Assembly (NCBI GenBank): GCA_016934055.1
Contig: JAFGTR010000016.1
Location: forward strand, 1 to 64,000
DNA: 64,000 nt
Source: Bacteroidales bacterium
GTDB lineage: Bacteria > Bacteroidota > Bacteroidia > Bacteroidales > UBA10428
Direction of reading: 5' to 3'
Shown here piece by piece: positions 42,334 to 51,265 of this stretch (the stretch's first letter is position 1; every line of letters begins with the position of its first letter). The notes under the pieces are model-generated. The model was not told where the DNA came from. It saw only the letters and a list, made by a program, of their open reading frames with translations, and did not search any database. Both the position numbers and the translations under genes were made by a program.

Positions 42334-45237
42334 TTGTTCAAATTCAAATTGATATTGTATCAGAAATTCGTTTTTATCTTGAAACTGATTCATAAAACAC
42401 AGGCACAAAGAAATCAACATATAAAGAAGAGCAGGTTTAGTATGCCCCTTCTTGCAATATTGGTATGTTTTGAAATCTGCACATACGGGCAACAAACAGG
42501 GAATTCAGATTGCATTGCAGCCGACACACTCAATAATCTGGGAGCCGATTACATGGCTGAAGGTGAATGGGACATGGCCAAATCGACCCTTTTAAAATCG
42601 ATAGATTATACAATAAAGTGCAATCCCTTTGACTCTTCAGAATTGATTCCGGCCCTCCTCAACCTGGGAGCAACATATTCCCAAACCCTGCAATATGATA
42701 AAGCGTTGGAATTATATCACAGAGCAGAAAAAATACATGAAGTTACACCTGCAAAAAACCTGGAATACCTGAGCCTTATATATGACCGTATCGGCAGAAC
42801 TTATTCGGCGATAGGTGATTACAGTAAAGCAGAAGAGTATTATAACAACGCTTTATTGTTATTTCAGGAAATAAAAGCTTTTTCTGATATTAACAGAAAT
42901 GCGATCATCACTTTATATAATGGCCTCGGTGTGCTCAGTAAGCGGATGAAAAACTATCCTCAGGCTATCGAACAATATAGCAAAGCTGTTGAATTCAGCA
43001 AAAGGCTGAATCCGACGCATTTGTCCTTTCTGTATGGTAACATTGCCAATGTATACCGTGAAACGAATGAATACAGAATCGCAGAACAATATTTTAACCA
43101 GGCCATTACGGAAAAAAGACTGATTCACAAACAGGATTCTATAGAACTTGCCGTTATCCTGAACGATTATTCAGGCTTGTTGCTTGACGAAAAAAAAACT
43201 GATGAGGCAAAATCAATTATTGAACAGGCACAAACACTATGTTACAGCACCCGGGAAGGCCCAAACCCTCAACTTTCTGAAATTCAGATTCACATGGGCA
43301 AGTATTACGAATTATCAGGCTATTATGACAAGGCCATATACTGGTACCAGAGATCAATATTTTCCTTATGCCCTGGCGAAAAAATATTTATTCCCGGATC
43401 AGAATCTCTGCCTTGTGATATCTTATCGAAACAACATCTGCTTGTCAGCCTGAAAGCTCTAGGCAATGCTTACAGATTAAAATTCACAGACAACGATTCT
43501 ATACAATGGCTAGAAAAAAGCCTGAAGATCTATGAACAGTCCATTAAACTGGCGGATATTATCAGACACGGTTATGTCAGCAATGACAGCCGCTTATTCC
43601 TGGCTGAGAATGAAAAAGCCACTCTGAATTCAGCCATCCATGTTGCCTGCAATCTATACTCACTGACCACAAATGATGAATATCTCCATAAGGCTTTTGA
43701 GTTCAGTGAAAGGAGCAAGGCAGCCTTACTGCTATCATCAATACAGAGCAATACAGCCATCACTTTCGGAGGTATACCCCAGCAGCTGGGCAATGAAGAA
43801 AAAAATCTGCTGCGTGAGATATCAATGACTGAAGTTTCCATATATGAAGAAGAGCAAAAGAGCAAACCCAATTCACAAAAACTGTTAAAATGGAAGAACA
43901 ACCTTTTAAAATTAAGAAGTGATTATGAAAGTCTGATAAAGGCCTTAGAAAAGAACTATCCCCGCTATTATCAACTAAAACACCGGAATATTATTGTTAC
44001 ACCGGAAGAATTGCGTTCACGGCTTAAAAACAATTACAATCTTGTTGAGTATAACATGGCGGACACTTCTGTTTTTATTATTGTCATTAACCAAAAAGGC
44101 ATACATTGTATCGAAAAACCTGTCAACCAACAATTCAATATTGCACTTATAGGTATCCTGAACCACCTGCAGCATTTTGATCCCACGCGTCACGATTTCA
44201 ATCAGTTCAACCAGTTCTGTTCATATTCACATGAGCTTTATAAGGCCCTTATTAAACCTGTTGAGAAACACCTTTCAAATGACAAAATAATAATTGTACC
44301 TGACGAAATTCTTTCATACCTTCCTTTTGAGATGTTAATAGATCAAAATCCTGACCTTAGGTATGCCAATTACAGTAATTTGTCATACCTGGTCAAAAAA
44401 TACACCCTTAGTTATTCTTATTCGGCATCACTGTTATTTGACGATCCACTCAGAAGCAGGGGAAAACGCAACAGGAAAGTACTCGCTGTTGCGCCATCCT
44501 ATCCGTATAGGGCGCCAGATCAGGTATTATCTGCCATCCGTCAATATTCAATCGAAGATCTTAGTCCTCTCCCCGGTGCGGCTGAAGAGGTTACACGCAT
44601 AACGGGCATGTTGAATGGTCGTAAGCTTGTTGATTCAATGGCCACAGAAATGGCTTTTAAAAAACTTGCCCCCAATTACGGAATTTTGCATCTGGCTATG
44701 CATACGTTGATTGATAACCAAAATCCCATGTATTCAAAACTTGTTTTCAATCATTGGTTCCCCGGACAAGAAGAAGGACTGCTTAACGCTTATGAACTGT
44801 ATAATATGAAGCTCAATGCCAGAATGGTTGTATTAAGCGCATGTCGCAGCGGTGACGGCATATTACACAAAGGAGAGGGCATTATGAGCCTTGCCAGAGG
44901 ATTTCTCTATGCAGGTTGTCCCAGTCTGGTGATGACCTTATGGAATGTTGAAGACAGAAGCAGCCCTGAAATAATGTATCATTACTACCGTCAGATCAAA
45001 AAAGGAAAAACAAAAAACGAGGCACTTCAAATGGCCAAGTTGGAATACCTGAAATCTGCTGAGCCTCATAAAAAACACCCTTACTACTGGGCAGGCTATA
45101 TGCAGATTGGCGAACCATCGGCTATTTTCATACCTGGCCGCACAATAACTCTTTTGATTTTAATGGCTTTCCTTATACCGGTGTTTGTTGTGATGTTGTA
45201 CAGGAATTACAGAAAAAGAAAGACTATCAGCCGATAA
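42334..45237 (+). CDS. TPR-CHAT protease (caspase-like), membrane-anchored
   Basis: The 967-residue protein combines TPR repeats with a CHAT peptidase domain. An N-terminal hydrophobic signal (SMPLLAILVCFEICTYGQQ) precedes many TPRs (about 60-460: ALLNLGATYSQTLQYDKALELYHRAEK, YYNNALLLFQE). A helical linker follows (about 470-590), then the CHAT domain (about 640-925) with His790 in LHLAMHT and Cys837 in LSACRSGDG, the intact catalytic dyad. A C-terminal helix (about 938-957) ends in RNYRKRKTISR. Positive-inside reasoning places the CHAT domain in the periplasm. The start is uncertain: 42442 (MPLL) is an alternative. Its 3' end overlaps the convergent sigma gene by 11 bp. Substrate unknown; the neighbouring anti-sigma-like protein is a candidate. 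Confidence 0.85.
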   Translation: MFKFKLILYQKFVFILKLIHKTQAQRNQHIKKSRFSMPLLAILVCFEICTYGQQTGNSDCIAADTLNNLGADYMAEGEWDMAKSTLLKSIDYTIKCNPFDSSELIPALLNLGATYSQTLQYDKALELYHRAEKIHEVTPAKNLEYLSLIYDRIGRTYSAIGDYSKAEEYYNNALLLFQEIKAFSDINRNAIITLYNGLGVLSKRMKNYPQAIEQYSKAVEFSKRLNPTHLSFLYGNIANVYRETNEYRIAEQYFNQAITEKRLIHKQDSIELAVILNDYSGLLLDEKKTDEAKSIIEQAQTLCYSTREGPNPQLSEIQIHMGKYYELSGYYDKAIYWYQRSIFSLCPGEKIFIPGSESLPCDILSKQHLLVSLKALGNAYRLKFTDNDSIQWLEKSLKIYEQSIKLADIIRHGYVSNDSRLFLAENEKATLNSAIHVACNLYSLTTNDEYLHKAFEFSERSKAALLLSSIQSNTAITFGGIPQQLGNEEKNLLREISMTEVSIYEEEQKSKPNSQKLLKWKNNLLKLRSDYESLIKALEKNYPRYYQLKHRNIIVTPEELRSRLKNNYNLVEYNMADTSVFIIVINQKGIHCIEKPVNQQFNIALIGILNHLQHFDPTRHDFNQFNQFCSYSHELYKALIKPVEKHLSNDKIIIVPDEILSYLPFEMLIDQNPDLRYANYSNLSYLVKKYTLSYSYSASLLFDDPLRSRGKRNRKVLAVAPSYPYRAPDQVLSAIRQYSIEDLSPLPGAAEEVTRITGMLNGRKLVDSMATEMAFKKLAPNYGILHLAMHTLIDNQNPMYSKLVFNHWFPGQEEGLLNAYELYNMKLNARMVVLSACRSGDGILHKGEGIMSLARGFLYAGCPSLVMTLWNVEDRSSPEIMYHYYRQIKKGKTKNEALQMAKLEYLKSAEPHKKHPYYWAGYMQIGEPSAIFIPGRTITLLILMAFLIPVFVVMLYRNYRKRKTISR

Positions 45238-45796
45238 TATCACTAATATTGGGATCTGACCTGATCATTTTTATCAATTGTTCTTTACAGGCGTGTTTTC
45301 TCTTTCTCACATATTCTTCAGAGCTTTTGCCAAGCTTTATGGCAATCTCTCTGAAAGACATCTCATTATAAAACATGGTGAGTATATCCCGGCAGTCTTT
45401 TCCCAACTTTGAAAAATAGTATTGATAAACTTTACGTTCCATACTGGCTTCGATCTCCATAATGTCATTTGATTCCAGATCTATCGGGCGCATTATTTCC
45501 GAATGCTTTTCATGAATAAGCTTTTTTCTTTTCAACATATTTAACCATATGAACCGCGATACTGTATAGAGATAATTTGTAAAGGATGTGTGTAATTTAA
45601 GATTGTCCTCATGAGTCTTTCTGAAAATCACCACGAGCGCTTCCTGAAATACATCTTTAGCATCATCTGCGTGACCGTAATTACGTATCACGAACTCGCG
45701 AATGATCGGATAGAATGTCTTGTATATATAATGAAGAATAGCATTATCTCTGTTTTTAATGCCGCTGATCAACTCTTCATTTGTATATTTTACCAC
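45227..45796 (-). CDS. ECF-type sigma-70 family RNA polymerase sigma factor
   Basis: The 189-residue protein has sigma region 2 (NAILHYIYKTFYPIIREFVI, DDAKDVFQEALVVIFRK, TNYLYTVSRFIWLNMLKRKK) and region 4 (CRDILTMFYNEMSFREIAIKLGKSSEEYVRKRKHACKEQL) with no extra domains. I choose the GTG start at 45796 (VVKYTNEELISGI) because an excellent -7 box at 45822-45829 would leave the ATG at 45820 at or before the transcription start. It converges on the TPR-CHAT gene with an 11-bp overlap of stop ends. It presumably partners the anti-sigma-like protein at 40935-41690 (inference). Confidence 0.88.
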   Translation of the reverse strand: MVKYTNEELISGIKNRDNAILHYIYKTFYPIIREFVIRNYGHADDAKDVFQEALVVIFRKTHEDNLKLHTSFTNYLYTVSRFIWLNMLKRKKLIHEKHSEIMRPIDLESNDIMEIEASMERKVYQYYFSKLGKDCRDILTMFYNEMSFREIAIKLGKSSEEYVRKRKHACKEQLIKMIRSDPNISDIIG

Positions 45797-45821
45797 GATA
45801 CAACCGGATAAGTAAGCCATT

Positions 45822-45829
45822 CAAATATA
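45822..45829 (-). promoter_or_regulatory. Bacteroidota promoter of the sigma gene
   Basis: Minus-strand TATATTTG matches TAnnTTTG exactly, with TTTC 19 bp upstream at the -33 position. It sits directly before the sigma factor gene and supports the GTG start at 45796. The sigma gene is thus probably transcribed by the primary sigma factor. Confidence 0.6.
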
Positions 45830-46002
45830 CCGAAAAATCTAAAAGATTGAAAAACCGATTGTTATTTGATTTCTTCAGGGATGGCATAAGAATGAAGAAG
45901 ACAGCATAATAGGCCTGGTTATCCGTTTTGCTGTCAGGTCGGATAAAAACAGGACCTGCAAGAGTTAAGGAAAAGAAAGCAACAATATTCTGTTTAAGCG
46001 CA

Positions 46003-46833
46003 TCAGGGAGCTTCCCTGAAGCTTTTGTCATACTGCGTCATAGCTTTCTCACTCATACCCATGCTGCTGAATCCTCCATCATGATACAGGTTCTGCATGG
46101 TAACTTTTCGGGTAAGATCCGAAAACATGGCAATACAATAATCAGCACAATCATCTGCATCTGCATTACCCAATGGAGACATACGTTCGGTAAAGTCAAT
46201 AAGGGAATCCATGCCTTTTACACCACTTCCTGCTGTAGTCATGGTAGGAGACTGTGAGACAGTGTTGATTCTGATTCTTTTTTCTCTTCCATAAATGTAG
46301 CCAAAACTTCGGGCAATAGATTCGAGGACAGCTTTAGCATCAGCCATGTCATTGTAGCCAAACAAAGTGCGTTGAGCCGCGACATATGATAAAGCAACAA
46401 CAGATCCCCATTCATTTATGGCATCGTGTTTCCTGCAAACCTGGATGATCTTATGAAATGAAAGCGCTGAAATATCCAGAGTTTTAAGGTAATAATCATA
46501 ATTGATGTTATCATAAGGGATTCCTTTACGAACATTAGGAGACATGCCAATAGAATGAAGCAGAAAATCAAACCTGCCTCCGAAATGCTCCATGGACTTA
46601 ACAACCAGATTTTCCAGCTCTTCTAAACTGGTGGCATCAGCAGGTATTACGGGTGCATCACAAATTTCAGAAAGCTGGTTGATATCACCCAAACGCATGG
46701 CCACCGGTGTATTGGTAAGCACAAGCCTGGCCCCCTCTTCATGAGCACGAAGAGCAGTTCTCCATGCAATTGATTTATCATTCAGGGCTCCGAAGATTAT
46801 GCCCTTTTTTCCGTCTAATAGATTATTAGCCAT
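46003..46833 (-). CDS. fabI: Enoyl-[acyl-carrier-protein] reductase FabI
   Basis: The 276-residue short-chain dehydrogenase performs the last reduction in type II fatty acid elongation. Seen: GKKGIIFGALNDKSIAW (nucleotide-binding, FabI style), LLHSIGMSP, and the FabI catalytic pattern Y150-x9-Y160-x6-K167 in SYVAAQRTLFGYNDMADAKA, then NTVSQSPTMTTAGSG. Normal length. It lies 69 bp downstream of recN on the same strand. As the FabI type, it is the expected target class of triclosan-like inhibitors. Confidence 0.95.
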   Translation of the reverse strand: MANNLLDGKKGIIFGALNDKSIAWRTALRAHEEGARLVLTNTPVAMRLGDINQLSEICDAPVIPADATSLEELENLVVKSMEHFGGRFDFLLHSIGMSPNVRKGIPYDNINYDYYLKTLDISALSFHKIIQVCRKHDAINEWGSVVALSYVAAQRTLFGYNDMADAKAVLESIARSFGYIYGREKRIRINTVSQSPTMTTAGSGVKGMDSLIDFTERMSPLGNADADDCADYCIAMFSDLTRKVTMQNLYHDGGFSSMGMSEKAMTQYDKSFREAP

Positions 46834-46902
46834 AATTATTTTGTTTTTAACTGATCTGCAAAAAAAAGTTGAAGGTGAATCCGGAAAGAATGAAGAGCTG
46901 TA

Positions 46903-48558
46903 TCAGTTTTTCAATAATTCCCGGGCATTATCGAGTGCAGCTGAGGTTATTTCTTCACCGCTGAGCATCTTGGCGATTTCAATATGTCTTTCTTCAGGTG
47001 TCAGGTGTTTAATTTTTGTAACGGTTTTGTTATCGCTTTCTATTTTATACACCAGCAAATGATAATCACCTTTGCTTGCTATCTGGGGCAGGTGGGTAAT
47101 ATTGATCAGCTGCATTTTGCCGGCCATACGTTTAATTATGTTACCAACCTTTTCAGCTGTTTCTCCTGAAACGCCGGTATCTATCTCATCAAAAACAATA
47201 GTCGGAAGGCCGGTAGCATCAGAGAGCAATGATTTCACAGTCAACATCAGCCTTGAAAGCTCTCCCCCGGAAGCAACCCTGGAGATATCCTGCGGTGTTA
47301 CGTTTTTATTGGCTGAAAACATAAACTGTATCTGATCAATGCCGGCAGGACTGAAATCAGGTAACACAGTATGCCATATTTCAAAAGAAGCATTCGGCAT
47401 CCCCAATTCATGCAACATGGCCACAACCTGAGATTCTATTAAGGGAAAAGTATCCTGTCTTTGCTTAGACAGCTTTTCAGCAAGATGTTTAAGCTGTCCT
47501 CTTTTTGTTGAAAGCTTTTCAGAGGCTTCTGCAATATTAATATCATAATCAGAAATAATACTGATTTTATTTTCAAGTTCCTGCTGCAGATCAAGTAATT
47601 CCTTCACGGAAGATTTCCGGTGTTTCTGTTGCAGGCTGTATAGCAGATCAAGTCTGTTTTTTACCCACTCCAGGCGTGCCGGATCATGATCGATTTTTTC
47701 ATAATGCTTTTCAATTTCTGCAGCAGCATCTTTCAGCTCAATATATGATGACTCACACCGTCCTGCTATCTCTTCCGATACAGGCAGATACTTTCCTGCC
47801 CTCATCAACTGTGTCACAACCTCCTTAAGATTTCCAACCAGGGAATTTCCCTCCCCGGTAAGCAATGTCAGTGCAGACGATAACAATGCTTTTATTTCTT
47901 CAGCATGTGTCAGCTTTTCTATTTCCTGTTCCAGTTCCTCCTGCTCTCCAACCGAAAGTCCTGCATCCTTCAGCTGATTATACTGATAGTTGTAATAATC
48001 AATATCGGCTTTGGATTTTTCGGCTTCTTCTTCAAGCCTTTTCAACTCATTCTGCAAATTAATAAAGGCTTCATATTCCTGTTGATATTTACCCCGCATA
48101 ATAAGCGTGCCGGCATAACTATCAACAACCCGCAGCTGAAACCTGTAATCACTTAAACTGAGATGCTGATGTTGTGAATGAATATCGATAAGCTGATTAC
48201 CCAGTTCGGTTAAAACCTCAAGTGTAACCGGCAGGTCATTGATAAAGGCCCTGGATTTTCCTGAAGCTGAAATCTCACGCCGGATAATCACCTGGTTATC
48301 ATAGTCAAGATCATAGTTCTGAAACAACACTTTAAGGTTGTATTTACGCATATCGAATAGTCCTTCAACGATACATTTCTTTCCCTTATCATATAAAACA
48401 GTGGTATCGGCCCGCTTACCCAGGATTAAAGCCAATGCTCCCAGCATAATCGACTTGCCGGCGCCGGTCTCGCCCGTGATAATGGTAAGGCCTTCGCCAA
48501 AAGAAATGTCCAGCTCATTGATAAGGGCGTAGTTCTTTATTAGCAGATTCTTCAACAT
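46903..48558 (-). CDS. recN: DNA repair protein RecN
   Basis: The 551-residue SMC-like ATPase acts in double-strand break repair. Seen: MLKNLLIKNYALINELDISFGEGLTIITGETGAGKSIMLGAL (Walker A GETGAGKS), long coiled coils (about 150-370), the signature RVASGGELSRLMLTVK, Walker B TIVFDEIDTGVSG, and the late D-loop/H region INITHLPQIASKGDYHLLVYK. Full length. It is part of the conserved bamD-rpoZ-coaBC-porD-recN order, though a 235-bp repeat-bearing gap separates it from porD. Confidence 0.96.
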   Translation of the reverse strand: MLKNLLIKNYALINELDISFGEGLTIITGETGAGKSIMLGALALILGKRADTTVLYDKGKKCIVEGLFDMRKYNLKVLFQNYDLDYDNQVIIRREISASGKSRAFINDLPVTLEVLTELGNQLIDIHSQHQHLSLSDYRFQLRVVDSYAGTLIMRGKYQQEYEAFINLQNELKRLEEEAEKSKADIDYYNYQYNQLKDAGLSVGEQEELEQEIEKLTHAEEIKALLSSALTLLTGEGNSLVGNLKEVVTQLMRAGKYLPVSEEIAGRCESSYIELKDAAAEIEKHYEKIDHDPARLEWVKNRLDLLYSLQQKHRKSSVKELLDLQQELENKISIISDYDINIAEASEKLSTKRGQLKHLAEKLSKQRQDTFPLIESQVVAMLHELGMPNASFEIWHTVLPDFSPAGIDQIQFMFSANKNVTPQDISRVASGGELSRLMLTVKSLLSDATGLPTIVFDEIDTGVSGETAEKVGNIIKRMAGKMQLINITHLPQIASKGDYHLLVYKIESDNKTVTKIKHLTPEERHIEIAKMLSGEEITSAALDNARELLKN

Positions 48559-48793
48559 AAAACGAGTGCATTTGCTGCCCGGATAAAATTAAACAAAAAT
48601 GATAATTAGAAGCGAAAACGAAGCTCAATAAATATCAGATTAATATCAACAGGGCAGGGTCATCAAATTATTTCACCGGAAATATGATAGCCTTTCAGCC
48701 ACTGATTCATACAGATTGATATATTTACAGATTTACAGACCTGTCTGCCTAAGCGGAAGCACAGGCAGGTTAACAGATTGACAGATTTGCAGG
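48559..48793. repeat. Gap with ACAGATT and CCTGTCTGCC repeats
   Basis: Between recN and porD lie CAGACCTGTCTGCCTAAGCG and CACAGGCAGGTTAACAG, a variant of the CCTGCCTG palindrome family, flanked by repeated TTACAGATT / TTGACAGATT units (about 48725-48795). No gene is visible. Confidence 0.55.
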
Positions 48794-49705
48794 CTATCCG
48801 GGATTTGATATCTGAGAGTACTTTTCTTTATGAGTCGGATCGATCTGATTAAGAATCAAAAGTGCCCGGCGTTTTTCCTCATCGGTAGCTTCGCTGAATA
48901 CATTTACAAACTCATCAGACTTCGCATCGAGTACGACCTGGAGAAAGTGCATAAAAGGATCAGGCCGGTTCCGGTATACATCCTGAAGTAATGTCAGGCT
49001 CTCGAGTATATTTTCCCGTGCCTCGAATGTTTTATCATACATCTGATCAAGACCTGACCGGTGATATATATAAATGAACTCACGTATTGGTTCAAAATCG
49101 GTGTTAAGAATATTATTGATAAGCCAGTATCTGTTGCGGCGGCTTTGACTTTCAGCCCCTCTCCATCCTTTTTCAGCAGCATTCTGTGCATTGTTGACAA
49201 TCTTTTCAGCCCTTTGAAACAACTCTGTTCCTGATTGCAAACCAAAAGAATCAAAATTGATACCCATGATAATATAGGCATAATAAGCGAGAATTGAAGT
49301 CAGCCCGGAAAGATGACTGGTTTCACTGAACTCCAGTGGCTGATACTCTGTATAGCGAAAATCCAGATCATTATCAACATAATTAAAGATGACCGTGTTA
49401 TAGCTTGAATTATAAACAGGGCGTCGTGCCTGAATTTGCAGTGTGCCCAGATACTGGTCATTTCCCTTCATGTCAGTGAGATTGAACAGCATGTTGCATT
49501 CGATCCTTTCGTTGTTGCCAAATTTATAGTTTGTCCACGCCGTATTGTTCATGAATTCGGTAATGGCGCCCTGCAATGTCTGAAAGACCTGTTTGTTTGT
49601 TCCCGGAATTTTTGTGGTAACAAGCTGAATGTTACAACGCAATTCCTGACTAAATGACGACACACAGAAAAACAATCCAAATGTGAACACAATTATTTTT
49701 TTCAT
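48794..49705 (-). CDS. porD: Type IX secretion-associated protein PorD (DUF4835)
   Basis: The product is about 303 residues, with a signal peptide (MKKIIVFTFGLFFCVSSFSQ) and DUF4835 sequence: ELRCNIQLVTTKIPGTNKQVFQTLQGAITEFMNNTAWT, then QARRPVYNSSYNTVIFNYVDND, LAYYAYIIMGINFDSFG and GWRGAESQSRRNRYWLINNIL. PorD is a periplasmic protein linked to type IX secretion. Its presence agrees with the T9SS sorting domain on the CotH protein. Start at 49705 rather than 49714 gives the cleaner signal. It follows coaBC closely in one operon. Confidence 0.9.
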   Translation of the reverse strand: MKKIIVFTFGLFFCVSSFSQELRCNIQLVTTKIPGTNKQVFQTLQGAITEFMNNTAWTNYKFGNNERIECNMLFNLTDMKGNDQYLGTLQIQARRPVYNSSYNTVIFNYVDNDLDFRYTEYQPLEFSETSHLSGLTSILAYYAYIIMGINFDSFGLQSGTELFQRAEKIVNNAQNAAEKGWRGAESQSRRNRYWLINNILNTDFEPIREFIYIYHRSGLDQMYDKTFEARENILESLTLLQDVYRNRPDPFMHFLQVVLDAKSDEFVNVFSEATDEEKRRALLILNQIDPTHKEKYSQISNPG

Positions 49706-49715
49706 AGGACTCACA

Positions 49716-50924
49716 TTATATTATGGTTTGCAGATACTGAACAATGTCTTCTGCCACTTCCTGTTTTGATTTTAACGGGAATTCTATGATTCTATTATGC
49801 TTATCCAGTATTGTTATTTTGTTGGTATCCGACTCAAAGCCAGCACCCCTGTCCTGTAAAGAATTGAGAACGATAAAATCGAAATTTTTCTTTATCAGTT
49901 TTTTCATGGCATTTTCGGTTCCATGTTGCGTTTCAAGAGCAAATCCTGCAAGAAACTGATGTTTCTTTTTCATGGCTCCCAGTGAAGCCGCGATATCGGG
50001 ATTTTCAGCAAGTTCAATGATAAGTTTCTCCTTCGACCGCTTTATCTTTTCATTTGAAGGATGCCGGGGACGGTAATCAGCCACGGCAGCTACCAGAATA
50101 GCTCCGTCCATCAGCCCAAAGACCTTTATACATTCACGATGCATCTCAGCAGCCGTTTTAACTTTTTTCAGTTTGATACCGGCAGAGGCAGGCTTTTCGT
50201 CTGACGGGCCGGAGACAAGGGTAATCTTTGCCCCATAATATGCCAGCTTTTCGGCAATGGCATAGCCCATCTTACCGGAAGAATAATTACTGACAAAGCG
50301 GACCGCATCAATAGGTTCTCTGGTGGGACCTGCTGTAACCAGAATCTTCTTATCTTTAAGACGGCTCAGGATTTTTTTTTTAAGGTTGAAATGCTGTCCC
50401 AAAGCATCAACAATTCTATCGGGTTCTTCCATTCTCCCCTTCCCGATTAATCCACTGGCCAACTCGCCGGTTTCCGGTTCAAGAATAATACTGCCATATT
50501 GTTTTAATCTCTCAATATTACGCTGGGTTGCCGGATGACTGAGCATATCCATATCCATAGCCGGAACAACAAAAACCGGGCACCGGGCTGAAAGGTAAGC
50601 GGTAAGCAAAAGATTGTCGGCGATGCCATTTGCCATTTTGGCAATGGTGTTTGCTGTTGCCGGAGCGATAATATAGGCGTCGGCCCACATGCCCAGATCA
50701 ACGTGATTATTCCATTCTCCGTTTTCAGGATTATAGAAATCAACAAGAACCGGATTTTTGGAAAGTGCAGCCAGCGTCAGCGGTGTTATAAACTCTTTTG
50801 CAAGGGGTGTCATGATCACTTTAACCGAAGCCTGTTCTTTCACCAGCAATCTAATAAGAATAGCAGCCTTGTATGCTGCTATACTTCCGGTAACACCTAT
50901 CAGTATTTTTCTGTTTTCAAGCAT
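49716..50924 (-). CDS. coaBC: Bifunctional phosphopantothenoylcysteine decarboxylase/synthase CoaBC (Dfp)
   Basis: The 402-residue fusion catalyses two steps of coenzyme A synthesis. The N-terminal flavin decarboxylase half shows ILIGVTGSIAAYKAAILIRLL, NHVDLGMWADAYIIAPATANTIAKMANGIADNLL and VPAMDMDM. The C-terminal synthase half shows KILVTAGPTREPIDAVRFVSNYSSGKMGYAIAEKLAYYGA and ALETQ. All expected motifs are intact and the length is normal. It sits between rpoZ (12-bp gap) and porD. Confidence 0.96.
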   Translation of the reverse strand: MLENRKILIGVTGSIAAYKAAILIRLLVKEQASVKVIMTPLAKEFITPLTLAALSKNPVLVDFYNPENGEWNNHVDLGMWADAYIIAPATANTIAKMANGIADNLLLTAYLSARCPVFVVPAMDMDMLSHPATQRNIERLKQYGSIILEPETGELASGLIGKGRMEEPDRIVDALGQHFNLKKKILSRLKDKKILVTAGPTREPIDAVRFVSNYSSGKMGYAIAEKLAYYGAKITLVSGPSDEKPASAGIKLKKVKTAAEMHRECIKVFGLMDGAILVAAVADYRPRHPSNEKIKRSKEKLIIELAENPDIAASLGAMKKKHQFLAGFALETQHGTENAMKKLIKKNFDFIVLNSLQDRGAGFESDTNKITILDKHNRIIEFPLKSKQEVAEDIVQYLQTII

Positions 50925-50936
50925 CCATTCATTTGG

Positions 50937-51251
50937 TTATTCTGCCTTCCGAACATAGATCTCGTCACGTTCAAACTCATCAAGAGCAATGAGTGTATGT
51001 TTCGGCATACGTTCATAAAACTTGGATATCTCAATCTGTTCCCTGTTTTCAAAAACTTCTTCAAGATTGTCAGTATAGTTGGCAAATTCTTCCAGCTTTC
51101 TGTTTAACTCTTCCTTAATTTCAATACCAATCTGATTAGCCCTTTTTGAGCAAATCATTACCGACTCATAAATATTTCCTGTCTTGGCTTCAAGACTTTT
51201 CAGATCTCTTGTCATTGTTGTTGACGGGGCTTTCGATTTCTTATAATCCAT
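50937..51251 (-). CDS. rpoZ: RNA polymerase omega subunit (RpoZ/Rpb6-like)
   Basis: The 104-residue protein is the Bacteroidota form of omega: TRDLKSLEAKTGNIYESVMICSKRANQIGIEIKEELNRKLEEFA is the conserved core, and an acidic tail follows. It helps assemble RNA polymerase. The position between bamD and coaBC is the usual one in the phylum. Confidence 0.85.
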   Translation of the reverse strand: MDYKKSKAPSTTMTRDLKSLEAKTGNIYESVMICSKRANQIGIEIKEELNRKLEEFANYTDNLEEVFENREQIEISKFYERMPKHTLIALDEFERDEIYVRKAE

Positions 51252-51265
51252 AATGTATTTATTAA

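Noticed and set aside
42334..45237. Type III-E CRISPR (Craspase) TPR-CHAT
   Set aside because: There is no gRAMP effector, Cas gene or array in the window, and this protein has an export signal and a membrane anchor unlike Csx29.
45777..46031. An 84-codon minus-strand frame between fabI and the sigma gene
   Set aside because: It overlaps the fabI end and the sigma promoter and start, and shows no protein-like pattern.
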